DNA of 64,000 nucleotides from the NCBI GenBank assembly GCA_947567425.1, contig CANOLV010000002.1, positions 1 to 64,000 of the forward strand, read 5' to 3'. This DNA comes from an uncultured Porphyromonadaceae bacterium (GTDB taxonomy: Bacteria; Bacteroidota; Bacteroidia; Bacteroidales; Muribaculaceae). The translations under genes and the position numbers were made by a program. Of this stretch, positions 24,918 through 33,202 are shown one piece after another. Under the pieces are notes generated by a model. It saw nothing but the letters and a program-made list of their open reading frames with translations. It ran no database searches and was not told where the DNA came from. The first letter of the stretch is position 1; every line of letters begins with the position of its first letter.

Positions 24918-24986
24918 ACTCCTTATGTTTTAGGTTTTGATGATGCAACCCGAGCAACAAACGTCAGGATGCATCCATATTTTTCA

Positions 24987-25208
24987 TTAGAGAATTTCAA
25001 AGTCCGGCTCTACCTTCTTGGCTACCTTCAGCACCTCAGCCATCACCGAGTCCTGATCCGCCCCATCTTCGAAGGCAACCTTCATCTTCTGGGTCATAAA
25101 TGATATTGAAAGTTCTTTCACTCCTGCAACCTTCCTGGCCGCATCTTCCACAAGGTTGGCGCAGTTTGCGCAGTCAACTTCAATCTTGAATGTCTTGCTC
25201 ATATTCAT
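24987..25208 (-). CDS. Free-standing HMA domain (metal chaperone)
   Basis: A 73-residue ferredoxin-like HMA protein with the metal motif CANC (FKIEVDCANCANLVEDAA), then VKELSISFMTQKMKVAFEDG. It would bind a soft or divalent metal in the cytosol and hand it to the ATPase coded next, which lacks such a domain. An internal ATG two codons in is also possible. It is the first gene of the operon; a TAACTTTG box and one arm of the 19-bp inverted repeat lie upstream. Confidence 0.85.
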   Translation of the reverse strand: MNMSKTFKIEVDCANCANLVEDAARKVAGVKELSISFMTQKMKVAFEDGADQDSVMAEVLKVAKKVEPDFEIL

Positions 25209-25252
25209 ATCTTTTTAACACGGCAACTCTTCCGTGGTTTGATTTACTGCCA

Positions 25253-25260
25253 CAAAGTTA
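25253..25260 (-). promoter_or_regulatory. -7 element TAACTTTG of the HMA-ATPase operon
   Basis: Perfect TAACTTTG on the minus strand, 44 bases before the ATG at 25208. The left arm of the inverted repeat begins 11 bases upstream of it. Confidence 0.7.
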
Positions 25261-25270
25261 CATGGAGTTC

Positions 25271-25325
25271 GATGCAACCGGTTTGCAATGTTTGCAACAC
25301 ATCATAATTGCAAACCGGTTGCATC
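25271..25325. promoter_or_regulatory. Perfect 19-bp inverted repeat, operator candidate between divergent metal genes
   Basis: Left arm GATGCAACCGGTTTGCAAT (25271 to 25289) and right arm ATTGCAAACCGGTTGCATC (25307 to 25325) are perfect inverted copies with a 17-base spacer. The left arm lies 11 bases from the -7 box of the HMA-ATPase operon and the right arm 11 to 12 bases from the -7-like box of the AraC gene, so each arm covers the -33 region of one promoter. GTTTGCAA is also repeated directly at 25281 and 25290. The most likely ligand is the HMA-AraC protein coded at 25370. Confidence 0.8.
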
Positions 25326-25336
25326 ATATAATTAAC

Positions 25337-25344
25337 TAACTTTA
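25337..25344 (+). promoter_or_regulatory. -7-like element TAACTTTA of the HMA-AraC gene
   Basis: One base off the TAnnTTTG consensus. It lies 25 bases before the ATG and 11 to 12 bases after the right arm of the inverted repeat. Confidence 0.5.
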
Positions 25345-25369
25345 CACCCGAAACGAAATTAATCAGTCT

Positions 25370-25933
25370 ATGTCGATTGAAACAATACATATCAAGAACA
25401 TGGTGTGTCGTCGGTGCGTGATGACAGTAGAGGATATATGCCGAAGTCTTGGGTTAAAGGATGCCGCGGTGTCATTGGGCAGCGTCGACTTTAACGAGAT
25501 GCCGGATGCAGATACACTTGATCTCTTTTTTGACCGGTTAAGGGCAGTAGGCTTCGAGCCATTGAAGTCGCACGAACATGTGGTGTTGGAAAAAATAAAA
25601 GCCGCCATACGTTTTTATGCCCGCCACACCACATCCTTCGAAAAGGATAGATTGTCCGATTATATGAATAGAGCCATCAATATGGATTTCCGATATGTCA
25701 GCCGTATGTTTTCATCACTGGAAGGAAGGACAATCCAGAGCTACCTTATGTCGCAACGCATCGAATATGTCAAGGAGCTATTGTTTGACAATGAGCTGAC
25801 TCTTGCTGAAATCGCCGATAAAGTGGGATTTTCAAGCGTAGCGCATCTGTCGCGGGCTTTCAAAAAATCGCAGGGTGTCACCATATCCGAGTTCAGGGAG
25901 ACCGGTATGCGGCTCGGCCTCGATGAAGTCTGA
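25370..25933 (+). CDS. AraC-family regulator with N-terminal HMA-like metal domain
   Basis: A 187-residue regulator. Residues 1 to 65 look like an HMA domain: IHIKNMVCRRCVMTVEDICR carries C-R-R-C where HMA domains have C-x-x-C, followed by strands and FFDRLRAVGFEPL. Residues 85 to 187 are the AraC DNA-binding domain with two helix-turn-helix units (NRAINMDFRYVSRMFSSLEG and LAEIADKVGFSSVAHLSRAF). The sensory part therefore probably binds the metal itself. It is divergent from the HMA-ATPase operon, with the perfect inverted repeat between them, and upstream of the permease gene, so it likely controls both. Confidence 0.9.
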   Translation: MSIETIHIKNMVCRRCVMTVEDICRSLGLKDAAVSLGSVDFNEMPDADTLDLFFDRLRAVGFEPLKSHEHVVLEKIKAAIRFYARHTTSFEKDRLSDYMNRAINMDFRYVSRMFSSLEGRTIQSYLMSQRIEYVKELLFDNELTLAEIADKVGFSSVAHLSRAFKKSQGVTISEFRETGMRLGLDEV

Positions 25934-25988
25934 CCAATAGTGCAACATTATGTGGGAATAATATAACAGACAAAAGGGGGCCGGTTCG

Positions 25989-25996
25989 TAACTTTG
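25989..25996 (+). promoter_or_regulatory. -7 element TAACTTTG directly before the permease gene
   Basis: The G of TAACTTTG is 4 bases before the ATG at 26001, so transcription would begin at or next to the start codon (leaderless or nearly so). Confidence 0.55.
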
Positions 25997-26000
25997 CACC

Positions 26001-27221
26001 ATGGAATTCATATACTCACTTATTAACATGATGGCCGAGATGGCACCGTATCTGCTGTTCGGCTTCCTTGTGGCCGGGATATTATATGCTTTCGTGCCCG
26101 GAAAATTTTATCGCAACCACCTCTCCCGTCCGGGAGCCTGGGCGGTGATTAAAGCCGCATTGATCGGTGTGCCGTTGCCATTGTGCTCATGCGGAGTACT
26201 GCCGACGGCCGTATCCTTACGCCGTAACGGTGCATCGCGTGGAGCGTCGACCTCATTCCTTATTGCCACTCCACAGACAGGCATCGACTCTATTGCGGCA
26301 ACCTACTCGCTTCTTGGCCCGGCTTTTGCAGTCATCCGACCAGTAGCCGCCCTTGTGACGGCTTTCATCGGGGGCATGCTCGTGAACCGCGAGGACAAAG
26401 CCGGTGAAGGCAGTTGCGATATGGAGGTTGACACCATCGATGCGCCGGCATCCGACAGTTTCTTGGGGAAAATCAAAGATGCGCTACGCTATGGTTTCGT
26501 CGATATGATTCAGAATATAGGCAAATGGCTCATAATAGGATTGGTGATAGCCGCCGCAATCACGGTATTCATACCGGATGGATTCTTCACATTCTTTGCT
26601 GAATATCCGTTGCTTTCAATGATTGCCGTGGTCATCGTAGCCGTGCCGATGTATGTATGCTCCACCGGATCCATACCTATCGCCCTGTCGCTGATGCTCA
26701 AAGGTCTTAGTCCTGGCGCGGCTTTTGTGCTGCTCATGGCGGGTCCGGCGGCCAATTTCGCTTCGATCATCATCGTGAGCAAGTCGCTCGGCAAGAAGGC
26801 CGCGGCAACTTATCTCGGCACAATAATCGTAGGTGCGATAGCCATAGGAATGAGCATCGACTATCTAATGCCCCGCGACTGGTTTACGATGCCTATGGTG
26901 GCAGGTCATGCCAACTGCCATCTGCAGGTGGGCCTGTTTCCCGGCATTTGCTCCGTGATCCTTATACTACTTCTCATCAACGCTCTAATCAGAAAATATA
27001 CACCAAATAGAATAGAAAAAATGGAAAACGAAAAGACAATCATCGTAAAAGGCATGACCTGCGGCCACTGCAAGGCCATGGTAGAGAAAAACCTCGCAAA
27101 ACTCCCCGGAGTGGAGGGTGTGACAGTCGACCTCGCTTCCGGCGAGACAAAGATCAAAGGCAATCCGGATGCATCCGCGGTCAAAGAAGTGATCGAAGAC
27201 TTAGGCTTTTCAATAGGCTGA
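26001..27221 (+). CDS. Permease with C-terminal HMA domain (SO_0444-type metal efflux)
   Basis: A 406-residue inner-membrane protein. Residues 1 to 330 hold eight or so hydrophobic segments and the permease-family motif PLPLCSCGVLPTAVSLRRNG, with a second repeat PMYVCSTGSIPIALSLMLKG, both with cysteines in the membrane. Residues 335 to 406 form an HMA domain (TIIVKGMTCGHCKAMVEKNL) with the CxxC metal motif. This is the layout of the SO_0444 Cu/Zn efflux family. The fused HMA probably feeds metal to the pore. It follows the HMA-AraC gene by 67 bases. Confidence 0.9.
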   Translation: MEFIYSLINMMAEMAPYLLFGFLVAGILYAFVPGKFYRNHLSRPGAWAVIKAALIGVPLPLCSCGVLPTAVSLRRNGASRGASTSFLIATPQTGIDSIAATYSLLGPAFAVIRPVAALVTAFIGGMLVNREDKAGEGSCDMEVDTIDAPASDSFLGKIKDALRYGFVDMIQNIGKWLIIGLVIAAAITVFIPDGFFTFFAEYPLLSMIAVVIVAVPMYVCSTGSIPIALSLMLKGLSPGAAFVLLMAGPAANFASIIIVSKSLGKKAAATYLGTIIVGAIAIGMSIDYLMPRDWFTMPMVAGHANCHLQVGLFPGICSVILILLLINALIRKYTPNRIEKMENEKTIIVKGMTCGHCKAMVEKNLAKLPGVEGVTVDLASGETKIKGNPDASAVKEVIEDLGFSIG

Positions 27222-27299
27222 CAAAACGCCTTAAAATCAAAAGTCTGGACGAGATCGGAGCAAAACGCAGCGTGGATTTTACATCTATAAAAAAAGATG

Positions 27300-27307
27300 T
27301 AACTTTG
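27300..27307 (+). promoter_or_regulatory. -7 element TAACTTTG before the Fur-family gene
   Basis: TAACTTTG ends 8 bases before the first ATG (27316) and 14 before the second (27322), so the leader is very short or absent. Confidence 0.55.
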
Positions 27308-27321
27308 CAAAAACAATGTAT

Positions 27322-27741
27322 ATGACCAGCAACGATATAAACGACATATTGAACTGCAAAGGAATAAAGCCCACCGCCAACCGGATTCTCGTGATGAAGG
27401 AACTGATGAAAGCTTCGCATCCGATCAATCTTGCAGATCTGGAAGCATTGCTGGAGTTCTCGATGGATAAGGCGAGCATTTTCCGCGTGCTTGAAATCTT
27501 TGCTGAAAAGGATGTGGTTCACGTGATCGAGGATGGGAGCCGTTCGCTTAAATATGAACTGTGCCATAGCGGCGATAAGCACAGCATCGCCGACCAACAT
27601 GCCCATTTCTATTGCGAACGTTGCAAGGAAACATACTGCCTTGAGTCCTCAAAAGTGCCCATGATAGATATTCCCGACGGGTTCACGCCACATTCCATCA
27701 ACTACATGATCAAAGGCATCTGCCCGAAATGCGGCCTGTAA
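27322..27741 (+). CDS. Fur-family metalloregulator (Zur/PerR-like)
   Basis: A 139-residue repressor. N-terminal winged helix (KGIKPTANRILVMKELMKAS then MDKASIFRVLEIFAEKDVVH) and a C-terminal dimer domain with metal ligands: HSIADQHAHFYCERCKETYC and the final CPKCG. The H-x-H and two CxxC pairs fit a structural zinc site and a sensor site. Met1 at 27316 is an alternative start. It closes the metal-response block and ends at a bidirectional hairpin. Whether it senses zinc or peroxide cannot be told from sequence alone; the neighbours favour zinc. Confidence 0.88.
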   Translation: MTSNDINDILNCKGIKPTANRILVMKELMKASHPINLADLEALLEFSMDKASIFRVLEIFAEKDVVHVIEDGSRSLKYELCHSGDKHSIADQHAHFYCERCKETYCLESSKVPMIDIPDGFTPHSINYMIKGICPKCGL

Positions 27742-27762
27742 CCGGAACTAAAACTTTATTAT

Positions 27763-27798
27763 CAAGGCGGCTGTGTAAAAATTTACACAGCCGCCTTG
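27763..27798. terminator. Bidirectional hairpin terminator
   Basis: Perfect 17-bp arms (CAAGGCGGCTGTGTAAA and its complement) with a 2-base loop, between the convergent Fur-family gene and the fusion reductase gene. The long perfect stem can serve both strands. Confidence 0.85.
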
Positions 27799-27829
27799 AC
27801 TTCTGCAGGCTTTTTCCAGATTATTGATG

Positions 27830-30274
27830 TCAGATAAACAGGTTGAGGTTAGCACTGTCGGTTCGGTTCATATAAGTGGCCACGCCGCCGATGGTGACAT
27901 TATCAAGGAGTTCATCCCGGTGTATTCCCATAACGTCCATCGACATCTGGCAGGCTATAAATTCGACGCCATTTTTCACCGCCGCCTCACGGAGTTGTTC
28001 AAGAGAGTCGACATTCTTATGCTTCATCACGTAGCGCATCATCTTTCCACCGAGTCCGAACATGTTCATCTTCGAGAGTTTCAGCGATCTGCTGTCGGAT
28101 GGAAGCATGACTGAAAACATTCTGCCGAATATATCTTTTCTGACTTTCGGCTTTGTGGACTTCTTAATGGCGTTCAATCCCCAGAAAGTGAAAAATATGG
28201 TGACTTTCTCACCCGTCGCGGCCGCACCGTTTGCGAGAACGAAAGTGGCGAGAGCCTTGTCGAGGTCGTCGCTGAAAAGCACGAACGTCTTCCCTTTTCC
28301 AAACGCCGTATCTGCGACTTGACGCGCATCTTTTGACGCTCCACGGGCTACCACTATCCGATATTTTCCCGCTGAAGCTTCAGATGAAATGAAGTCATTG
28401 CCGGTGGAACGGCACCACGCCTCGGCATCCCGTGCAAAACCGGGATCAGTGGCAATAATCTCAATGGTCTGACCCGAATCTATACGGTCGACTGCTTCTT
28501 TCAACTTCATTATCGGTCCGGGACACGACAGGCCACAGGCATCAATCCTAACAGCCGCATCACAGACAGAAGCTTCGGCATGATTACGTGCGCAGGAATT
28601 CCCACCAAACGGCTCCGGAGAGCCTACCGGAACTGTGGCCGCGCGGAAAGTCTTCAATCCGCCGACAAGATTGCGTACATTCCGGAATCCGTTAAGGCGC
28701 AGTATATTCGATGCAAGGTATCCGCGCAGCCCTACACCGCAATACAGCACTATTGGACGGTCGGAGGGTATCTCCCCCAGCCTTCCGCGCATGGTGTCGA
28801 GTGGAATATTGACGGCACCGGGCAAAGCCCCTGCCTCAAACTCCATCGGCGTGCGGACATCAATCAGCGTATACTTATTCGACGGAGCATCCTTCAGTTC
28901 GCGCCAATATATAGGATCCATCCGTCCGGTGAGGATGTTCATGGCCACATATCCCGCCATGGCCACGGGATCCTTTGCCGACGAGAACGGGGGTGCATAA
29001 GCCTGTTCAATTCCCGTAAGGTCGGCAACGGTGCCACCTGACTTAATCGTCTGAGCCAAAACATCTATACGCTTGTCGACTCCGTCATATCCGACAATCT
29101 GGGCACCAAGCAGCTTGCCTCTTTCGGGCGAAAACACCACTTTGATTGTCATAGGAAGCGCATCCGGATAATAACCTGCATGCGACGACGGATGTATAGT
29201 GGCGGAAAGATATTCCACACCGTCCTTCTTAAGCTTTTTAGCAGACAGTCCCACGGCGGCCACTGTCATGTCGAACACCTTTGCCACTGATGTGCCGACG
29301 GCTCCCTCATACACGGCGGTGTCACCCAAAACCATATTGTCGGCCACTATACGGGCCTGTCTGTTGGCCGGACCGGCAAGATAGTTAAGCCAGGGCGTAC
29401 CAGTGAGCGGATGATTGAACTCAATTACATCGCCTACGGCGTATATGTTTTTGTCAGAAGTGCGGAGATAATCGTCGACTTTGATTCCCCGCATAGGCCC
29501 GAGTTCAATTCCGGCAGACTCAGCAAGAGTGCTGTTTGGTCTGACTCCGATGGAAAGGATCACTATGTCGGCCTCAATACTGCGTCCGTCAGCGAATTGA
29601 ATCAGAATTCCGTCAGCGATCCTTTTGAAAGAAGCCACTGCCGTCTCCAGATACAGGCGCACACCCTTTTCCTGCAGATGGGCATGTACAATCTGCGCCA
29701 TGGAAAAGTCTATCGGAGCCATGACCTGAGGCGCCATTTCCACGACAGCGACCTCCGCACCCGCATGACTGAGATTTTCGGCCATCTCCAGACCAATGAA
29801 TCCACCGCCTACAATGACGGCACGCCTGACATTGCCCGAAGCCACACGCGCCTTTATGAGATCAGTGTCGGCTACATTGCGAAGAGTGAATATGCCATCC
29901 ATGTCGATTCCCGGAAGCGGAGGGCGCACAGGCGAAGCTCCGGGCGACAGCAGCAGACGGTCGTAGCTTTCTTCATACAAAGTTCCGTCAGGAGCCTTTA
30001 CGGTGACCGTCTTCCGCTCTCTATTGATCGACATGACTTCCGACCTCACCCTTACATCTATGTTAAAGCGCTTCCCGAACGCTTCCGGGGTCTGAACGAG
30101 CAACTTCTCCCTGTCCGCTATCACACCGCCGATGTAGTACGGCAGTCCGCAGTTGGCATAAGAGATGTGGTCGCCTTTTTCAAAAAGGATTATTTCGGCT
30201 TCTTCCGACAGCCTTCTCATTCGTGCCGCGGCCGTGGCACCTCCTGCCACTCCGCCGATTATCAGATACTTCAT
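27830..30274 (-). CDS. CoA-disulfide reductase fused to rhodanese, TusA and DsrE domains
   Basis: An 814-residue cytosolic fusion. Residues 1 to 445 are a flavin NAD(P)H reductase: GGVAGGATAAARMRRL for FAD, the redox Cys in SYANCGLPYYIGG, and NIYAVGDVIEF. About 460 to 545 is a rhodanese with active Cys in VLYCGVGLRGY. About 575 to 650 is a TusA/SirA unit (IDACGLSCPGPIMKLKEAVD). About 665 to 814 is a DsrE/F-like unit (TFVLFSDDLDKALATFVLAN, ending CQMSMDVMGI). It would pass sulfane sulfur among domains and reduce CoA-disulfide or persulfides. An upstream ATG at 30316 would lie over the promoter, so the ATG at 30274 is chosen. Divergent from OxyR, its likely regulator. Confidence 0.92.
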   Translation of the reverse strand: MKYLIIGGVAGGATAAARMRRLSEEAEIILFEKGDHISYANCGLPYYIGGVIADREKLLVQTPEAFGKRFNIDVRVRSEVMSINRERKTVTVKAPDGTLYEESYDRLLLSPGASPVRPPLPGIDMDGIFTLRNVADTDLIKARVASGNVRRAVIVGGGFIGLEMAENLSHAGAEVAVVEMAPQVMAPIDFSMAQIVHAHLQEKGVRLYLETAVASFKRIADGILIQFADGRSIEADIVILSIGVRPNSTLAESAGIELGPMRGIKVDDYLRTSDKNIYAVGDVIEFNHPLTGTPWLNYLAGPANRQARIVADNMVLGDTAVYEGAVGTSVAKVFDMTVAAVGLSAKKLKKDGVEYLSATIHPSSHAGYYPDALPMTIKVVFSPERGKLLGAQIVGYDGVDKRIDVLAQTIKSGGTVADLTGIEQAYAPPFSSAKDPVAMAGYVAMNILTGRMDPIYWRELKDAPSNKYTLIDVRTPMEFEAGALPGAVNIPLDTMRGRLGEIPSDRPIVLYCGVGLRGYLASNILRLNGFRNVRNLVGGLKTFRAATVPVGSPEPFGGNSCARNHAEASVCDAAVRIDACGLSCPGPIMKLKEAVDRIDSGQTIEIIATDPGFARDAEAWCRSTGNDFISSEASAGKYRIVVARGASKDARQVADTAFGKGKTFVLFSDDLDKALATFVLANGAAATGEKVTIFFTFWGLNAIKKSTKPKVRKDIFGRMFSVMLPSDSRSLKLSKMNMFGLGGKMMRYVMKHKNVDSLEQLREAAVKNGVEFIACQMSMDVMGIHRDELLDNVTIGGVATYMNRTDSANLNLFI

Positions 30275-30299
30275 ATTATTCTGTGGATTTGTTTCTGCA

Positions 30300-30331
30300 C
30301 AAAGATAGGCAGACATCTATAGACAAACAAA
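30300..30331 (-). promoter_or_regulatory. Promoter of the fusion reductase gene
   Basis: On the minus strand TATCTTTG (30300 to 30307) follows TTTG (30328 to 30331) by 20 bases, a full match to the consensus, 26 bases before the ATG. Confidence 0.7.
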
Positions 30332-30341
30332 TGGTTTTTAC

Positions 30342-30349
30342 TATATTTG
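30342..30349 (+). promoter_or_regulatory. -7 element TATATTTG of the oxyR gene
   Basis: TATATTTG lies 20 bases before the OxyR ATG and beside the divergent promoter of the fusion reductase, so one regulator site could act on both. Confidence 0.6.
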
Positions 30350-30369
30350 CATAGATAAAAACTATATAC

Positions 30370-31296
30370 ATGACACTGCAACAACTGAAATATGTGGTAG
30401 CGATAGACCGATACAGGACTTTTGCAGCCGCGGCCGAAGCTCTTGACGTGACACAACCCACCCTGAGCGGAATGGTCGGGAAACTGGAAGAAGAACTTGA
30501 CGTCAGACTGTTTGAACGGACAAACCGTAAAGTGACCACGACATCCATAGGGGCAAAAATCGTGGCCCAGTCCAAAACTATACTCATGGAGGCGAACAGA
30601 ATCAAGGAGATGGTAAACGAGATCAAAGATGCCGTGTCGGGAGAATTCCGTCTGTCCGTAGGCCCGAGCATAGCACCGTACATACTGCCGGACTTCATAA
30701 GAAATTATATGTCAGCCTACCCTCAGGTCATGCTGTCGGTGGAGGAAATGAGACCGGAAGCAATGATAAAGTCACTCCTCGACTCAACCATCGACGCCGG
30801 AATCGCAACAACAGGCCATGTCCGCGCAGGAATCTTTGAGATACCGCTTTACACCGAACGGTTCTTTGTATACCTTTCGGAAAGCTGCCTCCGCCGTCTA
30901 CCTGTGTTCAATCCCGAAGAACTCGAACATGAACACCTGTGGGTGATGAAGGAGGTACAATGCCTCAGGGAGAGTGCTTTCAGCTTCTGCAAAGGGCGCA
31001 TCGGCCGCCGTCACGTATACGAGGCGGGGAATATCGACACACTCATACGGATAGTAGATGTCAACGGAGGCTACACGATAATTCCCGAAATGCACCTGCC
31101 GATGCTCACCGAGAAGCAAAAGTCCAATGTCAGGCGTATCGAAGGCAATCATCTGTCATTGCGGAAAGTGTCGATGTATATCCGGGAAGACTACGTCAGA
31201 GAGAGAATGCTCAACACCATAACGGACACATTGAAAATATTCATCCCGCAGGATATGATGGAAGGCGCATTGGTCAGGAACGGCATACGCTTATGA
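30370..31296 (+). CDS. oxyR: LysR-family peroxide sensor OxyR
   Basis: A 308-residue LysR-type regulator with an N-terminal winged helix (FAAAAEALDVTQPTLSGMVG) and a substrate-binding-like sensor domain. The stretch EVQCLRESAFSFCKGR carries two cysteines nine positions apart, the same spacing and setting (C-L-R-x-x-A-x-x-F-C) as Cys199 and Cys208 of OxyR, which form the peroxide-sensing disulfide. It likely controls the divergent reductase-sulfurtransferase fusion and peroxide defence genes elsewhere. Length and layout are normal. Confidence 0.9.
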   Translation: MTLQQLKYVVAIDRYRTFAAAAEALDVTQPTLSGMVGKLEEELDVRLFERTNRKVTTTSIGAKIVAQSKTILMEANRIKEMVNEIKDAVSGEFRLSVGPSIAPYILPDFIRNYMSAYPQVMLSVEEMRPEAMIKSLLDSTIDAGIATTGHVRAGIFEIPLYTERFFVYLSESCLRRLPVFNPEELEHEHLWVMKEVQCLRESAFSFCKGRIGRRHVYEAGNIDTLIRIVDVNGGYTIIPEMHLPMLTEKQKSNVRRIEGNHLSLRKVSMYIREDYVRERMLNTITDTLKIFIPQDMMEGALVRNGIRL

Positions 31297-31324
31297 TTTT
31301 TTCGTCAATCAATCCGCTTTTTTG

Positions 31325-31332
31325 TACTTTTG
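31325..31332 (+). promoter_or_regulatory. -7 element TACTTTTG of the TPR-HTH gene
   Basis: TACTTTTG fits TAnnTTTG and lies 16 bases before the ATG at 31349. The longer frame starting at 31322 would overlap this box. Confidence 0.55.
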
Positions 31333-31348
31333 CATAAAACATATTAAA

Positions 31349-33025
31349 ATGAGATTGACATCCAATATAATCCGGATAGCCATGTTCACCGTCATGGCTA
31401 CATTCATAATCTCCTGCGGCGACAGTCCAAAGACCAAAATCGAAACTGCAGAGCGACTGCTCAACGCACATCCGGACAGCGCATATATGCTTCTACGCGA
31501 AGTGGACTACAACAATCTGGACTCCGATTCGCTAAAGGCCAAATATATACTGACAAAAGCCATTACGAATCTTCGCGTAGGACGTTCGCTCATAACCGAC
31601 ACTCTGCTGACCGACGCGGCAGCATACTATCTGTCAAAGGGCGACACGACCAATTGGGTCATAGCATCACAACTACTGTCAGGCTACGACTTCATAAAAG
31701 GGGATCCCGAAACGGCAATGGACAGACTCGAACGCATGCTGCCCCTCATCAAAAACCGGGAACTGCTCTGGGACACCCACATGAATCTTACGGAAATATC
31801 TTTAAACGGTCAGATGTATCCCGAAGCATACACTTATTCCGACTGGCTCCTGAATCATACAAACCTACCCGACCAGATACTTAAATTCGGTGCGGTAAAA
31901 GGTGCTTCGAAATATATGCAGGGTGATTTTGACAGAGCGGCGGCCATATTCGACAGCATCATAGCCACCGGAATTACCGACAGAGCCACACCCGGCATAG
32001 TCTCCCAATTCTACTGCGACTATGCCGAGATTCTCGACGGTGCCGGACGTCCGGCAGAAGCCGCTGAGATAGTAGGCAGATTAAATGAAGAGGATGGACA
32101 GGTAAACGATGTGGAAAAGGTGAGCCGCATGGTGTCGCTGGCCCAGTTCTATGCCAATTCAGGAAATATCAAAAAAGCCGAAACCATGCTCGACAGCATC
32201 AACCATGACGCGACAAGGTCGGTGATCGAGGCATATCTCTCCATCGGTATGCTAAAAGCCGCAATCCAATTCAAGGAGACCGGACGCTTCCCGTCAGAAA
32301 TGATGCGTAAAATCACAAAGGACGTACATCGGAGCTACACCATCTCGCAATATGACCGCCAGACTGCCCTCGAATCAGTGATAGAACTTAATGAGGACAA
32401 TTATGACCTGAAGCTGCAGAAGCAACGGTTGTGGCTGAGCCTGTCCATCATCACACTGATAGTACTGATAGGTGGCGGAGCCGTCTATATGGCGCTGAAC
32501 CGACGCAAACAACGACTTGCCGACGCAGAAGAGCGAGCCGAGACGTTGGCCAAGATGATAGAGGATGTTCAAAAACCGGATAATCAGAAATCCCGACCGT
32601 CGGACAGCGACATGCTTAAGGCCGCACTGCTCCGGCAATTGGGCATATTCAAGACTTTCGCCGGCACACCGACACAACAGAGCCGCGATGCACTAAAACG
32701 AATTTCAAACGTGGGCAACAACGGCGAGTCGGTCGAATCGCTGGTCGACTGGCCCGATTTCTATTCAATGATCGACAGCCTCTATGACGGATTCCACTCC
32801 AGACTGACCGAAAGATGGCCCGGCACGTTCAACGACAAGGAACAGCAGATAATCGTTTTGCTCAAAGCCGGATTCTCCACAAAGGAGATAAGCGTACTGA
32901 CGGAGCAGTCGTCAGCCACCATTTATGTGCGTAAGACATCTATACGCAAAAAGCTCCAGACCCCTGGCGACGGCGATTTCATAGCTCAGCTCGACACACT
33001 TTTCAGCTCCGATGAAGCCCGTTAA
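31349..33025 (+). CDS. TPR / membrane / helix-turn-helix regulator
   Basis: A 558-residue one-piece regulator of a Bacteroidetes type. The start MRLTSNIIRIAMFTVMATFI with IISCGD reads as a lipoprotein-like or membrane signal. About residues 30 to 340 are TPR-like helical repeats (periplasmic), a membrane segment follows near 370 (LWLSLSIITLIVLIGGGAVY), then a cytosolic coiled coil, and near the end a LuxR-type helix-turn-helix (FNDKEQQIIVLLKAGFSTKE, ISVLTEQSSATIYVRK). It would sense an envelope signal and act on DNA near the membrane. Target genes are likely those just downstream. It ends in a strong hairpin. Confidence 0.8.
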   Translation: MRLTSNIIRIAMFTVMATFIISCGDSPKTKIETAERLLNAHPDSAYMLLREVDYNNLDSDSLKAKYILTKAITNLRVGRSLITDTLLTDAAAYYLSKGDTTNWVIASQLLSGYDFIKGDPETAMDRLERMLPLIKNRELLWDTHMNLTEISLNGQMYPEAYTYSDWLLNHTNLPDQILKFGAVKGASKYMQGDFDRAAAIFDSIIATGITDRATPGIVSQFYCDYAEILDGAGRPAEAAEIVGRLNEEDGQVNDVEKVSRMVSLAQFYANSGNIKKAETMLDSINHDATRSVIEAYLSIGMLKAAIQFKETGRFPSEMMRKITKDVHRSYTISQYDRQTALESVIELNEDNYDLKLQKQRLWLSLSIITLIVLIGGGAVYMALNRRKQRLADAEERAETLAKMIEDVQKPDNQKSRPSDSDMLKAALLRQLGIFKTFAGTPTQQSRDALKRISNVGNNGESVESLVDWPDFYSMIDSLYDGFHSRLTERWPGTFNDKEQQIIVLLKAGFSTKEISVLTEQSSATIYVRKTSIRKKLQTPGDGDFIAQLDTLFSSDEAR

Positions 33026-33062
33026 GGTCGGGCAGGTCCGTATTTAGATTTTTAAGACACTT

Positions 33063-33108
33063 AAGTCTTAATATTCAGCCGTTTAACAGCAGAGTATTAA
33101 GACTTTTT
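33063..33108 (+). terminator. Hairpin terminator
   Basis: Perfect 11-bp arms AAGTCTTAATA (33063) and TATTAAGACTT (33095) followed by Ts, 38 bases after the stop of the TPR-HTH gene. Confidence 0.85.
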
Positions 33109-33202
33109 ATTTGTCCGTTAAGTAGGTGAAAATGCCATTTCTTACCGAACTTTGCAATGTCGGAAACAGAGAATTCCGCACCAAAGTTAAACATAAAATT
33201 TA

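Noticed and set aside
27514..27525. TTCACGTGA core resembling parS
   Set aside because: Only the inner bases match (flanks do not), and it lies inside the Fur-family gene.
29411..30322. 303-codon open frame on the plus strand
   Set aside because: Antisense to the reductase fusion; no domain pattern.
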